A stretch of 64,000 nt of DNA from Microbacterium oxydans (GTDB lineage Bacteria > Actinomycetota > Actinomycetes > Actinomycetales > Microbacteriaceae), in contig NZ_FMIR01000019.1 in the NCBI RefSeq assembly GCF_900095745.1, positions 372,001 to 436,000 on the forward strand. Reading direction: 5' to 3'. Below, piece after piece: positions 17,030 to 25,723 of the stretch. The notes under the pieces are model-generated. The model was not told where the DNA came from, did no database searches, and worked only from the letters and a program-made list of their open reading frames with translations. Made by a program: the position numbers and the translations under genes. How positions within the stretch are numbered: position 1 is the stretch's first letter; the number at the start of each line of letters is the position of its first letter.

Positions 17030-18271
17030 ATGTCCGCTCCAAAGAAGGTCTTCGGGATCATCCTCGCCGGCGGCGAGGGCAAGCGCCTCATGCCGCTCAC
17101 GGCGGATCGCGCGAAACCCGCCGTGCCGTTCGGCGGACAGTATCGCCTGATCGATTTCGCTATCTCGAACCTCATCAACTCGGGCCTGCGGCAGATCGTC
17201 GTGCTGACGCAGTACAAGTCGCACAGCCTCGACCGGCACATCTCGCAGACCTGGCGGATGTCGGCGCTCCTCGACTCGTACGTGACGTCGGTTCCCGCGC
17301 AGCAGCGACTCGGCAAGCGATGGTTCTCGGGATCCGCCGACGCGATCCTCCAGAGCATGAACCTGATCAACGACGAGAAGCCCGACATCGTCGTCGTCAT
17401 CGGCGCCGACCACGTGTACCGGATGGACTTCCGGCAGATGCTCGAGGCCCACATCGAATCCGGCGCGAAAGCGACGGTCGCCGGCATCCGTCAGCCGCTC
17501 GCCCTGGCTTCGCAGTTCGGGGTGATCGATGCCGATGCCGAATCCGGCCGTATCAAGCAGTTCCTGGAGAAGCCGACCGACATCGCCGGCCTCGAGGATT
17601 CGCCGCACGAGGTGCTCGCCTCGATGGGCAACTACATCTTCGACGCCGACGCCCTGATCGCCGCTGTCGAGGCCGACGGCGAGTTGCCGACATCCGGGCA
17701 CGACATGGGCGGCGACATCGTTCCGTACTTCGTCGACCGCGGCGAGGCCGGCTACTACGACATGAAGCAGAACGATGTCCCCGGGTCATCGCCGCGCGAT
17801 CGCTCCTACTGGCGGGATGTGGGGACGATCGATTCGTTCTTCGACGCGCACCGCGACCTGATCTCGACTCTCCCTATCTTCAACCTCTACAACATGGAGT
17901 GGCCGATCCACTCGCAGGCGGTCAACTCGCCGCCCGCCAAGTTCGTGCGGGACTCGGTCGGCCGGATCGGGAACGCGATCGATTCGATCGTCTCGCTCGG
18001 ATCGGTCCTGTCCGGCACCCATCTGGAACGCAGTGTGGTCGGCCCCTGGACTCTCGCCGGCGGCGGCTCGACCATCACCGACTCAGTGGTCTTCGACCAC
18101 GTCCAGGTGGGGCAGGGCGCGCGCATCCACCGGGCGATCCTCGACAAGAACGTGGTGCTGGCTGACGGCGCGACAGTGGGCGTCGACCGCGAACGAGACC
18201 TCGCGCGGGGTTTCACCGTCACGGAGTCCGGCATCACCGTCGTCGGCAAGGGCGTGTTCATCGAGCGTTGA
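17030..18271 (+). CDS. glgC: Glucose-1-phosphate adenylyltransferase
   Basis: GlgC makes ADP-glucose from ATP and glucose-1-phosphate, the committed step to glycogen. The 413-residue protein has the nucleotide-binding start ILAGGEGKRLMPLTADRAKP, the sugar-binding stretch QFGVIDADAESG and a C-terminal left-handed beta-helix with hexapeptide-like repeats. Length and order are typical. It works with the divergent glgA. Confidence 0.97.
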   Translation: MSAPKKVFGIILAGGEGKRLMPLTADRAKPAVPFGGQYRLIDFAISNLINSGLRQIVVLTQYKSHSLDRHISQTWRMSALLDSYVTSVPAQQRLGKRWFSGSADAILQSMNLINDEKPDIVVVIGADHVYRMDFRQMLEAHIESGAKATVAGIRQPLALASQFGVIDADAESGRIKQFLEKPTDIAGLEDSPHEVLASMGNYIFDADALIAAVEADGELPTSGHDMGGDIVPYFVDRGEAGYYDMKQNDVPGSSPRDRSYWRDVGTIDSFFDAHRDLISTLPIFNLYNMEWPIHSQAVNSPPAKFVRDSVGRIGNAIDSIVSLGSVLSGTHLERSVVGPWTLAGGGSTITDSVVFDHVQVGQGARIHRAILDKNVVLADGATVGVDRERDLARGFTVTESGITVVGKGVFIER

Positions 18272-18308
18272 CTCCGTCATGCGGCGCAGCGGCAGGTCGG
18301 GTGATCGA

Positions 18309-18314
18309 TAGGCT
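18309..18314 (+). promoter_or_regulatory. -10 element for serB
   Basis: TAGGCT ends six bases before GTG 18321, which supports that GTG as the start. Confidence 0.5.
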
Positions 18315-18320
18315 CGACGG

Positions 18321-18956
18321 GTGACCGCCGCGCGCTTCCTCGTTGTCCTCGATGCCGATTCCACTCTGATCCGCAACGAGGTGATCGAGCTGCTCGCCGA
18401 CGAGGCCGGACGCCGTGCGGAAGTGCAGGCGGCCACCGAGGCGGCCATGCGTGGCGAGGTCGACTTCGCGGAGAGCCTTCGCGCCCGCGTCGCCGCGCTT
18501 CAGGGCGTGCCGGTCCCGGCATTCGAGCGGGTGCGTGCGCGGATCGAGCCGACGCCGGGAGTGCACGAGCTCACCGCGGCCGTCCACGACCGCGGTGGCA
18601 TCGTCGGAGTCGTGTCCGGGGGCTTCCACGAGATCCTCGACCACATCGCGCCGGGACTCGGCGTCGACCGGTGGCGGGCCAATCGTCTGGAGCTCGCCGA
18701 CGGCGAACTCACCGGTCGCGTCGACGGCGGGATTGTCGACGGGGCAGCCAAGGCCACCTCGCTCCAGCAATGGGCGGCGGAACTCGGCGTGCCCTCGCAC
18801 GCGACGATCGCGATCGGCGACGGCGCGAACGACCTGCAGATGATGGCGGTCGCCGGACTCGGCCTCGCCTTCAACGCGAAGCCCGCTGTTCGCGAGGCCG
18901 CGAGTCTCGTCATCGGACCGCAGGACCTGTCCGAGGTCATCGCACTCCTGCCGTAG
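18321..18956 (+). CDS. serB: Phosphoserine phosphatase
   Basis: This 211-residue HAD-superfamily enzyme performs the last step of serine synthesis. Motif I is DADSTLI (D11, D13), where DVDST is commoner. Motif II is VVSGGFHEI and motifs III/IV are seen around IAIGDGANDLQMM. It is the short form with no N-terminal ACT domain, so serine feedback through ACT is not expected. The GTG start fits a leaderless promoter. Confidence 0.92.
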   Translation: MTAARFLVVLDADSTLIRNEVIELLADEAGRRAEVQAATEAAMRGEVDFAESLRARVAALQGVPVPAFERVRARIEPTPGVHELTAAVHDRGGIVGVVSGGFHEILDHIAPGLGVDRWRANRLELADGELTGRVDGGIVDGAAKATSLQQWAAELGVPSHATIAIGDGANDLQMMAVAGLGLAFNAKPAVREAASLVIGPQDLSEVIALLP

Positions 18957-18989
18957 TCCGGATCTCTGGTGAATGTCCGCCCCCGCCGC

Positions 18990-18995
18990 TAGCGT
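18990..18995 (+). promoter_or_regulatory. -10 element for the 19002 hydrolase
   Basis: TAGCGT ends six bases before ATG 19002. Confidence 0.5.
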
Positions 18996-19001
18996 CGGCA
19001 C

Positions 19002-19697
19002 ATGGACATCATCCTCATCCCCGGACTCTGGCTCGACGCCTCGAGCTGGGACGACGTGATCCCCGCTCTCGACCGGGCAGGGCACCGCGTTCACGCCCTC
19101 ACCATGCCGGGGCTCGGCGAGCCCGCGGCCGTCACCTCCGACATCGGCATCGCCGACTGGGTCGACGCCGCCGTCGCCGCGGTCGACGCGGTCGACGGCG
19201 ATGTCGTGGTCGTCGGACACAGCGGAGGCGGCAACGTCGCCTGGGGTGTCGCCGATGCGCGCCCCGACCGTGTGAGCCGAGTGATCTTCGTCGACACCGT
19301 CCCTCCTCCGCCCGGAAACGGGATCAGCGAGTTTCCGATCGTCGACGGGGTCGTGCCGTTCCCCGGCTGGGACTTCTTCGAGGACGAAGACGTGCACGAC
19401 CTCGACGAGGCCACACGCGCACGCACAACGCCGCTCACCTCCAGCGTCCCCGCACGCGTGCCGACCGACGGCATCTCCCTCACCGATCCCGCGCGCTACC
19501 GCGTGCCGGTGACGCTGCTCATGGGCGACCTGGACCAGGCGACGTTCGACGGGCTGATCGACCAGTGGGGCCCATTCGGCGAGGAGTACCGCGCGATCCA
19601 GGATGCCGAGGTCATCCGGATCGGCTCCGCCCACTGGCCCCAGTTCACCGTGCCCGATCGTCTCGCCGAACTGCTCAACGGGGCGATCACCCGCTGA
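19002..19697 (+). CDS. Alpha/beta hydrolase, substrate unknown
   Basis: This 231-residue cytosolic protein begins with a strand followed by the oxyanion segment IPGLWLDASSW. It carries the nucleophile elbow GHSGGGN and ends with the expected histidine in SAHWPQFTVPDRL. It is smaller than most esterases and resembles RsbQ/EstC-like minimal hydrolases. It is not obviously linked to serB or fabG; its own leaderless-type promoter suggests a single-gene unit. Confidence 0.82.
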   Translation: MDIILIPGLWLDASSWDDVIPALDRAGHRVHALTMPGLGEPAAVTSDIGIADWVDAAVAAVDAVDGDVVVVGHSGGGNVAWGVADARPDRVSRVIFVDTVPPPPGNGISEFPIVDGVVPFPGWDFFEDEDVHDLDEATRARTTPLTSSVPARVPTDGISLTDPARYRVPVTLLMGDLDQATFDGLIDQWGPFGEEYRAIQDAEVIRIGSAHWPQFTVPDRLAELLNGAITR

Positions 19698-19713
19698 CGG
19701 CGCAAGGGTGGGG

Positions 19714-20424
19714 TCAGTGCCCCATCCCGAGGCCGCCGTCGACGGGGATGACCGCACCGGAGATGTACCCGGCGTCGTCGCCCGCGAGCCAGGTCACGAC
19801 ACCCGCGACCTCGTCGGGAGTGGCGAACCGTCCGGCCGGGATGTTCGCCTTGTACTGCTTCTGCGTCTCCTCCGGGAGCTCCGCCGTCATGTCGGTCTCG
19901 ATGAAACCAGGCGCGACGACGTTGGCGGTGATCCCGCGCGCGCCGAGTTCGCGGGTGATGGAGCGCGCGAACCCGACGAGCGCACTCTTCGACGCGGAGT
20001 AATTGACCTGACCCGCGGAACCGTAGAGCCCCACGACACTCGAGATCAGGATGATGCGGCCGAAACGTGCGCGGAGCATACCCTTCGAGGCGCGCTTGAC
20101 GACGCGGAACGTGCCGCCGAGGTTCGTCGCGACCACGCTGTCGAAGTCGTCTTCGCTCATGCGGAGGAGCAGCGTGTCCTTCGTGATGCCGGCGTTCGCG
20201 ACAACGATCTCGACCGGGCCGAGCTGCTGCTCCACCTCGGTGAACGCCGCGTCGAGAGCCGCGGCGTCGGTCACATCCGCACGGACGGTGAGCGTCCCCT
20301 CCGGCCCTTCGCCGCTGCGGGCGGTGACGGCGACCCGGTACCCGTCGCGCACGAAGCGCTCTGCGATGGCGCGGCCGATGCCGCGATTGCCGCCGGTGAC
20401 GAGGACGACGCGCTCAGCACTCAT
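19714..20424 (-). CDS. fabG: 3-oxoacyl-ACP reductase (FabG/MabA-like)
   Basis: This 236-residue short-chain dehydrogenase reduces 3-ketoacyl-ACP with NADPH. It has the cofactor motif TGGNRGIG near the N-terminus. The Ser-Tyr-Lys set is in LISSVVGLYGS and VNYSASKSA, and the C-terminal PGFIETDM fits FabG. ATG 20424 is chosen; the longer frame to 20532 adds unconserved residues. A TAGGAT hexamer at 20477-20482 (minus) with an AGGAG site gives a plausible promoter. It lies 13 kb from the main fab operon and supplies the missing reductase step. Confidence 0.92.
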   Translation of the reverse strand: MSAERVVLVTGGNRGIGRAIAERFVRDGYRVAVTARSGEGPEGTLTVRADVTDAAALDAAFTEVEQQLGPVEIVVANAGITKDTLLLRMSEDDFDSVVATNLGGTFRVVKRASKGMLRARFGRIILISSVVGLYGSAGQVNYSASKSALVGFARSITRELGARGITANVVAPGFIETDMTAELPEETQKQYKANIPAGRFATPDEVAGVVTWLAGDDAGYISGAVIPVDGGLGMGH

Positions 20425-20537
20425 GGGGGGACACTCCTGATCTGGCCGGTCGGCCCGCGGTCCCGGGCCGTCATCGATCCTATCGACCATGCCGCCGCCG
20501 GCTGCTCCCTCTTGTCGGGTCGTCTGCATCATGGCGT

Positions 20538-20543
20538 TTGACA
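20538..20543 (+). promoter_or_regulatory. -35 element before the DUF4190 gene
   Basis: TTGACA is a perfect -35 consensus, followed 17 bases later by AACCCT (20561-20566), a weak -10. Confidence 0.35.
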
Positions 20544-20588
20544 GACGGGGACGCTGCTGGAACCCTGATCGTGACGAAAGGCTTCATC

Positions 20589-21203
20589 GTGAGCGACAAC
20601 CGCATCCCCTCTCCCGGTGGCGAGCCGCCGTTGACACCGCCGCCGCCGCCCGCGGCCGCGCCGGCGCTTCCCGCCGACCCGGTGCAGCCCGCTGCGCAAC
20701 CGACGCAGAGCTACCCGGGAGCCGCGCCGACCTACGCGCCACCCGGATACCCGCCCTACGGCGCCCAGCCGACCGCGGCACCGCAACCGGGATACGCTCC
20801 GCCGCCCGCTCAGCCCGGCTACGCCCCGCCCGCCTCTCAGCCCGGATACGCCCCGCCCGCCTCTCAGCCCGGATACGGCGCCTACCCGAGCGCCGGGTAT
20901 CCCGCCGCTGCGTCCCGGCCCACCAGCCCGCTGGCTGTCGCCTCGCTCATCTGCGGCATCGCCGGGGTCGTCCTGATCTGGGCCATCATCCCGGTACTGG
21001 CTTCGATCGCCGCCGTCATCACGGGCCACATGGCGCTCGGACAGATCAAGCGCCAGCCGGGGATCGGCGGGCGAGGACTCGCCATCGCCGGTCTCATCCT
21101 CGGCTACGCGGTGGTCGCCATCGGCGCCTTCACGATCGTCAGCACCATCATCAGCTTCCTGTTCGTCGGCGCGTTCAGCCTGCCGTTCCTCTTCTCCAGC
21201 TGA
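20589..21203 (+). CDS. DUF4190 membrane protein with proline/tyrosine-rich N-terminal region
   Basis: This 204-residue protein has a disordered first half rich in Pro, Tyr, Ala and Gln with QPGYAPPAS repeats. Two hydrophobic helices follow (VASLICGIAGVVLIWAI and AIAGLILGYAVVAIGAF), separated by GHMALGQIKRQPGIGGRGLA, which is typical of DUF4190. The GTG at 20589 is favoured by AAAGG seven bases upstream; a GTG at 20571 is possible. Function is unknown; such proteins often sit at the cell envelope. Confidence 0.8.
   Translation: MSDNRIPSPGGEPPLTPPPPPAAAPALPADPVQPAAQPTQSYPGAAPTYAPPGYPPYGAQPTAAPQPGYAPPPAQPGYAPPASQPGYAPPASQPGYGAYPSAGYPAAASRPTSPLAVASLICGIAGVVLIWAIIPVLASIAAVITGHMALGQIKRQPGIGGRGLAIAGLILGYAVVAIGAFTIVSTIISFLFVGAFSLPFLFSS
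20784..20885 (+). repeat. 27-bp tandem repeats in the DUF4190 gene
   Basis: Three 27-bp units starting at 20784, 20811 and 20838 and a partial fourth at 20865 encode variants of QPGYAPPAS. Units two and three differ at a single base within the Gly codon. The length may vary between strains. Confidence 0.8.
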
Positions 21204-21254
21204 GTCACCGAACGGCACGCCTCCAGGGCTGCACCGGCGTAGGCTGGAAGCATC

Positions 21255-21602
21255 GTGAAGAACGCGCGTCAAGTCCCGGCCGTCACCTCACTGCCGCAGT
21301 CTCCGCGGGATGAGGCTGATCATCGTGTGCGCCGTTACGCCTTGACGATGACCATCCGCATCGTGTGCTTCGGCCTCATGGTGCTCGTGCAGCCGTACGG
21401 CTGGTACACCTGGGTCTTCGGGATCGCGGCCGCTGTCCTGCCCTACATCGCGGTCGTCTTCGCGAACGCCGGAAGCGACAGCACAGAGACCACCGCCGAG
21501 TCGCCGGTGCGCGAAATCGACGCCCCCCGCCCCACTCCGATCGAGCCCGAGGCACCTGCCCCGCAGGTGTTCACAATCCACGAAGGCCCGAAAGACCGAT
21601 GA
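21255..21602 (+). CDS. DUF3099 family membrane protein
   Basis: This 115-residue protein has two adjacent hydrophobic helices (MTIRIVCFGLMVLVQPYGWY and WVFGIAAAVLPYIAVVFAN) and a polar tail, matching the actinobacterial DUF3099 family. Function is unknown. TAGGCT lies nine bases before the GTG start. The stop overlaps the next gene by four bases (ATGA), forming a three-gene unit with the SURF1 gene. Confidence 0.83.
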   Translation: MKNARQVPAVTSLPQSPRDEADHRVRRYALTMTIRIVCFGLMVLVQPYGWYTWVFGIAAAVLPYIAVVFANAGSDSTETTAESPVREIDAPRPTPIEPEAPAPQVFTIHEGPKDR

Positions 21603-21793
21603 CAGACTTCGAGTGTTCGCGCGCCGGCTGCCGGAGCGCGGCGACCAGACAAGTGGTGTGGCGCAACCCCCGCATCCATGCCGCCGATCGCGAGAAGGTG
21701 TGGTTGGCGTGTGACGAGCACGTGGACTTCCTCCGCGACTACCTGGCTGCACGCGACTTCCCGGTGACTGTCCGCGACGGTGTTCCCGCATGA
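21599..21793 (+). CDS. Small Cys-rich protein, probable zinc-binding, function unknown
   Basis: This 64-residue protein is coupled by ATGA overlaps to both neighbours, which argues strongly that it is real. The pattern ECSRAGC near the N-terminus and ACDEHVDFL further on could bind a metal (C6, C11, C38 and H41). I recognise no named family. Its place between DUF3099 and SURF1 suggests a membrane-protein assembly context, but this is only positional. Confidence 0.75.
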   Translation: MTDFECSRAGCRSAATRQVVWRNPRIHAADREKVWLACDEHVDFLRDYLAARDFPVTVRDGVPA

Positions 21794-22602
21794 GTCGACG
21801 TCTCACCCGGTGGGCGGTGTACGTGCTCATCGCGATCGGCTTCGCCGTCGCGTGCGTCTTCCTGTCGAACTGGCAGTTCGAGCGAAACGAGACTCGCGCC
21901 GCCCAGATCGAACTCGTCGAGCAGAACTACGACGCGGATCCCGTGCCCCTGTCCGACGTCATCGGCGCTGACGGCGCCCTCGACCCCTCCGACGAGTGGC
22001 GCCCGGTGACGCTGCAGGGCGAGTACCTGGCCGACCAGCAGCTGCTCGTGCGCAACCGACCGCACGGCGGTACGAGCGCCTTCGAGGTGCTGGTGCCGTT
22101 CCGCGACGCCGATGGTCGCGTGTTCATCGTCGATCGCGGCTGGGTGGCGCCGGGCGAGGGTGCGGAGCCCGACTCGGTGCCGTCCCCGCCGGAGGGCGAG
22201 GCCGAAGTGACGGTGCGCCTGCGGCCCGGGGAACAGCTGCCCGCATCGGGCCGCGGCGCACCGGAAGGTCAGGTGCCGACCATCTATCTGCCCTCGATCG
22301 CCACGCTGACCGACGGGGATGTGATCACCAGCGCCTACGGCCGCGTCGTGACCGAGGAGCCGGCCGGTGCCGGCGCGCTGGGTGGCTTCGACTCCCCCAC
22401 GGACGACCCGGGCCCGCATCTCTCCTACGCGATCCAATGGATTCTGTTCGCCCTGATGGGCTTCATCTTCATCGGCTACATCATCCGGACCGAGATCGTG
22501 AAGCACCGTGAGGAAGTCGAGGGCGTCCCGACACCCGTGAAGACGCCACGGCGCAAAGATCACGACGCCGACGTCGAAGATGAGCTGCTCGACGTCCGCT
22601 GA
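21790..22602 (+). CDS. SURF1-family cytochrome oxidase assembly protein
   Basis: This 270-residue membrane protein has an N-terminal helix (AVYVLIAIGFAVACVFLSNW) and a C-terminal one (WILFALMGFIFIGYII). The family motif WQFERNETR and the RGWV segment (FIVDRGWVAPG) lie between. SURF1 proteins help insert heme a into cytochrome c oxidase. The heme A genes ctaA and ctaB are elsewhere in the window. The ATG overlaps the preceding stop. Confidence 0.9.
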   Translation: MSRRLTRWAVYVLIAIGFAVACVFLSNWQFERNETRAAQIELVEQNYDADPVPLSDVIGADGALDPSDEWRPVTLQGEYLADQQLLVRNRPHGGTSAFEVLVPFRDADGRVFIVDRGWVAPGEGAEPDSVPSPPEGEAEVTVRLRPGEQLPASGRGAPEGQVPTIYLPSIATLTDGDVITSAYGRVVTEEPAGAGALGGFDSPTDDPGPHLSYAIQWILFALMGFIFIGYIIRTEIVKHREEVEGVPTPVKTPRRKDHDADVEDELLDVR

Positions 22603-22617
22603 CCGACTCGCCCGGAG

Positions 22618-23205
22618 TCAGTCCATCCAGGGCGTCATCGTGCATGCCCAGCCGGTCTCCGTGCGCTCGTAGACGATCCGCGTGTGGACTCGTTCCGGCG
22701 ACCCCTGCCAGAATTCGACTCGTGCGGCGATGATCCGCCAGAGGACCCACTCCCCTGGGCTGAAGCCCTCACGAGCGGCGGCGGAGCGCGCAGCGAGGTC
22801 TGCCGCACTTTCCTCCGCGGAGGCCTCCTGGACCCGCCCGCGAACGCGCACCGCTCGCAGGAGGGGCTGCCACCAGAAGTTCAGTGCCGCCGCAGGATGC
22901 GCGCCGATCTGCGCACCCTTTCGAGAGGAGCGCGCTCCGGCGAAGGCCCATCCGCGCTCGTCGACGTCCTTGAGGATCAGTGAGCGCGCATCCGGCATGC
23001 CGTCTTCGTCGACCGTCGCCAAGGTGGCGACGTGTGGCTCGGGCACGCCTGCGGTGACGGCCTTCCCGATCCAGTCGAGGAAGAGTGACGCCGGATCGTC
23101 AGGAAGGTCGACGCGCGCGAGCGGAGGCGCCGCACCGGTGAGCGCGGGCTGAGCACGCAGCCACCGACTGACCTCTGACGAAAGGAGATCCCGCTCTGTC
23201 GACAT
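22618..23205 (-). CDS. pdxH: Pyridoxamine 5'-phosphate oxidase
   Basis: This 195-residue FMN enzyme oxidises pyridoxamine- or pyridoxine-5'-phosphate to PLP. It has the FMN-binding stretch DARSLILKDVDERGWAF, NFWWQPLLRAVRVRG in the middle, and the C-terminal EFWQGSPERVHTRIVYER. It ends in TPWMD where many members end in RLAP, so some variation in the active-site tail is present. Length is slightly short for the family. Name is confident at family level. Confidence 0.85.
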   Translation of the reverse strand: MSTERDLLSSEVSRWLRAQPALTGAAPPLARVDLPDDPASLFLDWIGKAVTAGVPEPHVATLATVDEDGMPDARSLILKDVDERGWAFAGARSSRKGAQIGAHPAAALNFWWQPLLRAVRVRGRVQEASAEESAADLAARSAAAREGFSPGEWVLWRIIAARVEFWQGSPERVHTRIVYERTETGWACTMTPWMD

Positions 23206-23249
23206 GCTCCCGACTATGCCATGGGCGCAGCGACTGCACGTCGGAAGGC

Positions 23250-23918
23250 TCAGGCGAGTTCCCTCAGCTCGGGATGATCGGCGATCGGGGGCAGCACGTC
23301 GAGCAGTTCGGCGAGCGTCGCGATCCGACGCGTGTCACCGGACCAGTTCTGGTGCCCGCCATCGAAATGGACGAACTCCGTGCCGAGATCGGCCGCGATC
23401 TCCCCGTCGTGATTGGTATCACCGATGACGAGCACAGCGCTCGGCCGGAGGCCGGATCTCGACAGCCACCGCGCGATGACGTCGTGCTTCGACGCCCGAT
23501 ACGGGTCGTCGATCGACAGCACATCTTCGAACGCATCGACCAGATCGTGCGGGGCCATCTGCCGCGCGAGCGCATCGGGAAGGGTCGCCGAGGCGAGTAC
23601 CTGACGAATGCCGCGCTCGTCGAGCGCCGCGAGCGTCGAACGCGCATCGGGGTGGAGCTGCGCCTCTCCGACGCGCACCGCGAGCAGGTCGAGGTAGGCC
23701 GTCGCGGCGGACACGAACCTGTCGTCACCGAGCCCGACAGAGCCGTAGAAGTCTCGGATCGGGAATCGGAAGACCGATCGATACGCGTGCTCATCGACCA
23801 GCGGATCGAGCGCGTGCTCCTCGAGCACGGAGTTCATCACCTGACGGCAGATCTCCACGTCGTCGAGCAGCGTGCCGTTCCAGTCCCAGCACACGGCGCG
23901 GATGTGAGCGAGATCCAT
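23250..23918 (-). CDS. HAD-family phosphatase (phosphoglycolate phosphatase-like)
   Basis: This 222-residue HAD hydrolase has motif I in CWDWNGTLLDD (nucleophile Asp), motif II in VLASATLP, a lysine in YRASKHDVI and motif IV in VLVIGDTNHDGEIA. An alpha-helical cap lies between. Tryptophan within motif I (DWNGT) is less common than DFDGT. Substrate is unknown. The start at 23918 is supported by a leaderless-type promoter. Confidence 0.85.
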   Translation of the reverse strand: MDLAHIRAVCWDWNGTLLDDVEICRQVMNSVLEEHALDPLVDEHAYRSVFRFPIRDFYGSVGLGDDRFVSAATAYLDLLAVRVGEAQLHPDARSTLAALDERGIRQVLASATLPDALARQMAPHDLVDAFEDVLSIDDPYRASKHDVIARWLSRSGLRPSAVLVIGDTNHDGEIAADLGTEFVHFDGGHQNWSGDTRRIATLAELLDVLPPIADHPELRELA

Positions 23919-23924
23919 GCTGTC

Positions 23925-23930
23925 ACGCTA
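23925..23930 (-). promoter_or_regulatory. -10 element for the HAD phosphatase gene
   Basis: TAGCGT on the minus strand ends six bases before ATG 23918. Confidence 0.5.
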
Positions 23931-23961
23931 CAACGGGCCGCCGACATGCGACCCCCGCACA

Positions 23962-25560
23962 TCAGGCGAGCTCGATGAGGTCCTGGTACTCCTGGCTCCA
24001 GATGTCTTCGACACCGTCAGGCAGGATGAGCACACGCTCGGGGTTGAGCGACTGCACGGCACCGGGATCGTGGGACACGAGGACCACAGCACCCTCGTAG
24101 TGCGCGAGCGCGCCGAGGATCTCCTCACGTGAGGCGGGATCGAGGTTGTTGGTCGGCTCGTCGAGCAGCAGCAGGTTCGCCGAGGAGACGACGAGAGTCG
24201 CGAGCGACAGACGCGTCTTCTCTCCACCGGAGAGGACTCCCGCGGGCTTCAGCACGTCGTCGCCGGTGAACAGGAACGAGCCCAGCACCTTGCGCGCCTC
24301 GGTCTCGGTGATGTGCGGTGCGGCCGAGACCATGTTCTCGAGCACCGAACGGTTCACGTCGAGGTTCTCGTGCTCCTGCGCGTAGTAGCCGACCTTGAGG
24401 CCGTGCCCCGGCTCGAGCTGCCCGGTATCGGGCTGGTCGACGCCGGCAAGCATCCGCAGCAGCGTGGTCTTGCCCGCACCGTTGAGTCCGAGGATGACGA
24501 CCTTGGAGCCGCGATCGATCGCGAGATCGACATCGGTGAAGATCTCGAGCGATCCGTACGACTTCGAGAGCCCGCTCGCCATCATCGGAGTCTTGCCGCA
24601 GGGCGCCGGCTTCGGGAAGCGCAGCTTCGCGACCCGGTCTTCCTGGCGCACCTCGTCGAGTCCGGCGAGCAGCTTCTCGGCGCGCGCGATCATCTGGTGC
24701 GCCGCAGCGGCCTTGGATGCCTTCGCGCCGAAGCGAGCCGCCTGCAGCTGCAGGGTCGTCGCCTTCTTCTCGGCGTTGGCGCGTTCCTTCTTGCGGCGCT
24801 CCTCGTCAGCCACCCGCTGACGCAGGTAGTTCTTCCAGTTCATGTTGTACGTGTCGATGCTCTGGCGGTTCGCGTCGAGGTAGAAGACGCGGTTGACGGT
24901 CTCACCCACGAGCTCGACATCGTGGCTGATCACGATCAGTCCGCCCTTGTAGCCCTTGAGGAACTCACGCAGCCACACGACGCTGTCCGCGTCGAGGTGG
25001 TTGGTCGGCTCGTCGAGGATCATCGTCTGGGCGTCCGAGAAGAGGATGCGGGCGAGCTCGATGCGACGACGCTGACCACCGGAGAGGGTCGACAGTGGCT
25101 GGTCGAGGATGCGGTCGGGCAGCGAGAGGTTGTTGGCGATGGACGCCGCCTCGGCTTCTGCCGCATATCCGCCCTGTGCCTCGAACTGCTCGGTGAGGCG
25201 GGCATAGCGCTTCATCGCCTTGTCGGCGACGGCGGGGTCGTCCGAGCCCATCGCGAGTGCCGCTTCGGTCATCCCGAGGTTGAGCTGACCGAGGCCGCGG
25301 GCATCGAGGATGCGCGTGCGCGCCAGGTCTTCGGGGTTGCCGGAGCGAGGGTCCTGCGGCAGGTAGCCGAGCTCGCCGGAACGCGTCACACTGCCGCCGG
25401 AGGGCAGGACGTCGCCCGCGAGCACCTTGGTGAGGGTGGTCTTGCCGGCCCCGTTGCGGCCGACGAGTCCGATCTTGTCTCCGTCGGCGACGCGGAACGA
25501 GACGTTCTCCATCAGCAGGCGCGCGCCAACGCGGATCTCGAGGTCGTGCACGGCAAGCAC
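23962..25560 (-). CDS. ABC-F family ATPase (ribosome-associated)
   Basis: This 532-residue protein has two ABC ATPase domains on one chain and no membrane segment, which is the ABC-F layout. Walker A GRNGAGKTT and signature LSGGQRRR lie in the first half, and GLNGAGKTT with LSGGEKTR in the second. A charged linker of about 80 residues (rich in RKKERANAEKKA) joins them. ABC-F proteins act on the ribosome E-site in translation or antibiotic protection. This one resembles the housekeeping Uup/EttA-like types, so resistance is not implied. The start is a GTG. Confidence 0.9.
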   Translation of the reverse strand: MLAVHDLEIRVGARLLMENVSFRVADGDKIGLVGRNGAGKTTLTKVLAGDVLPSGGSVTRSGELGYLPQDPRSGNPEDLARTRILDARGLGQLNLGMTEAALAMGSDDPAVADKAMKRYARLTEQFEAQGGYAAEAEAASIANNLSLPDRILDQPLSTLSGGQRRRIELARILFSDAQTMILDEPTNHLDADSVVWLREFLKGYKGGLIVISHDVELVGETVNRVFYLDANRQSIDTYNMNWKNYLRQRVADEERRKKERANAEKKATTLQLQAARFGAKASKAAAAHQMIARAEKLLAGLDEVRQEDRVAKLRFPKPAPCGKTPMMASGLSKSYGSLEIFTDVDLAIDRGSKVVILGLNGAGKTTLLRMLAGVDQPDTGQLEPGHGLKVGYYAQEHENLDVNRSVLENMVSAAPHITETEARKVLGSFLFTGDDVLKPAGVLSGGEKTRLSLATLVVSSANLLLLDEPTNNLDPASREEILGALAHYEGAVVLVSHDPGAVQSLNPERVLILPDGVEDIWSQEYQDLIELA

Positions 25561-25612
25561 AGCGGACGTCCATTCTTTCAGGGAGGGTGTTCGGCCGATC
25601 GGCCAGCCTCCC

Positions 25613-25618
25613 AGTATA
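25613..25618 (-). promoter_or_regulatory. -10 element for the ABC-F gene
   Basis: TATACT on the minus strand lies 52 bases before GTG 25560. The leader contains the self-complementary GGCCGATCGGCC (25592-25603), a possible small hairpin. Confidence 0.45.
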
Positions 25619-25711
25619 AGCGCCGTGGCCGGGAGCGACGGTCAGCAAGATCAGTCCGGAGAGTGAGACCCGCGATACCGCAGAGGGATGACCGTCCGGG
25701 TACGCGCTGCA

Positions 25712-25717
25712 TAGCGT
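25712..25717 (+). promoter_or_regulatory. -10 element for the DedA-kinase-regulator operon
   Basis: TAGCGT ends six bases before GTG 25724. Confidence 0.5.
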
Positions 25718-25723
25718 GCAGGA

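Noticed and set aside
23962..25560. ABC-F gene as an antibiotic-resistance determinant
   Set aside because: Resistance-type ABC-F proteins are usually recognised by a long interdomain linker and family placement. Nothing here sets it apart from housekeeping ABC-F factors.
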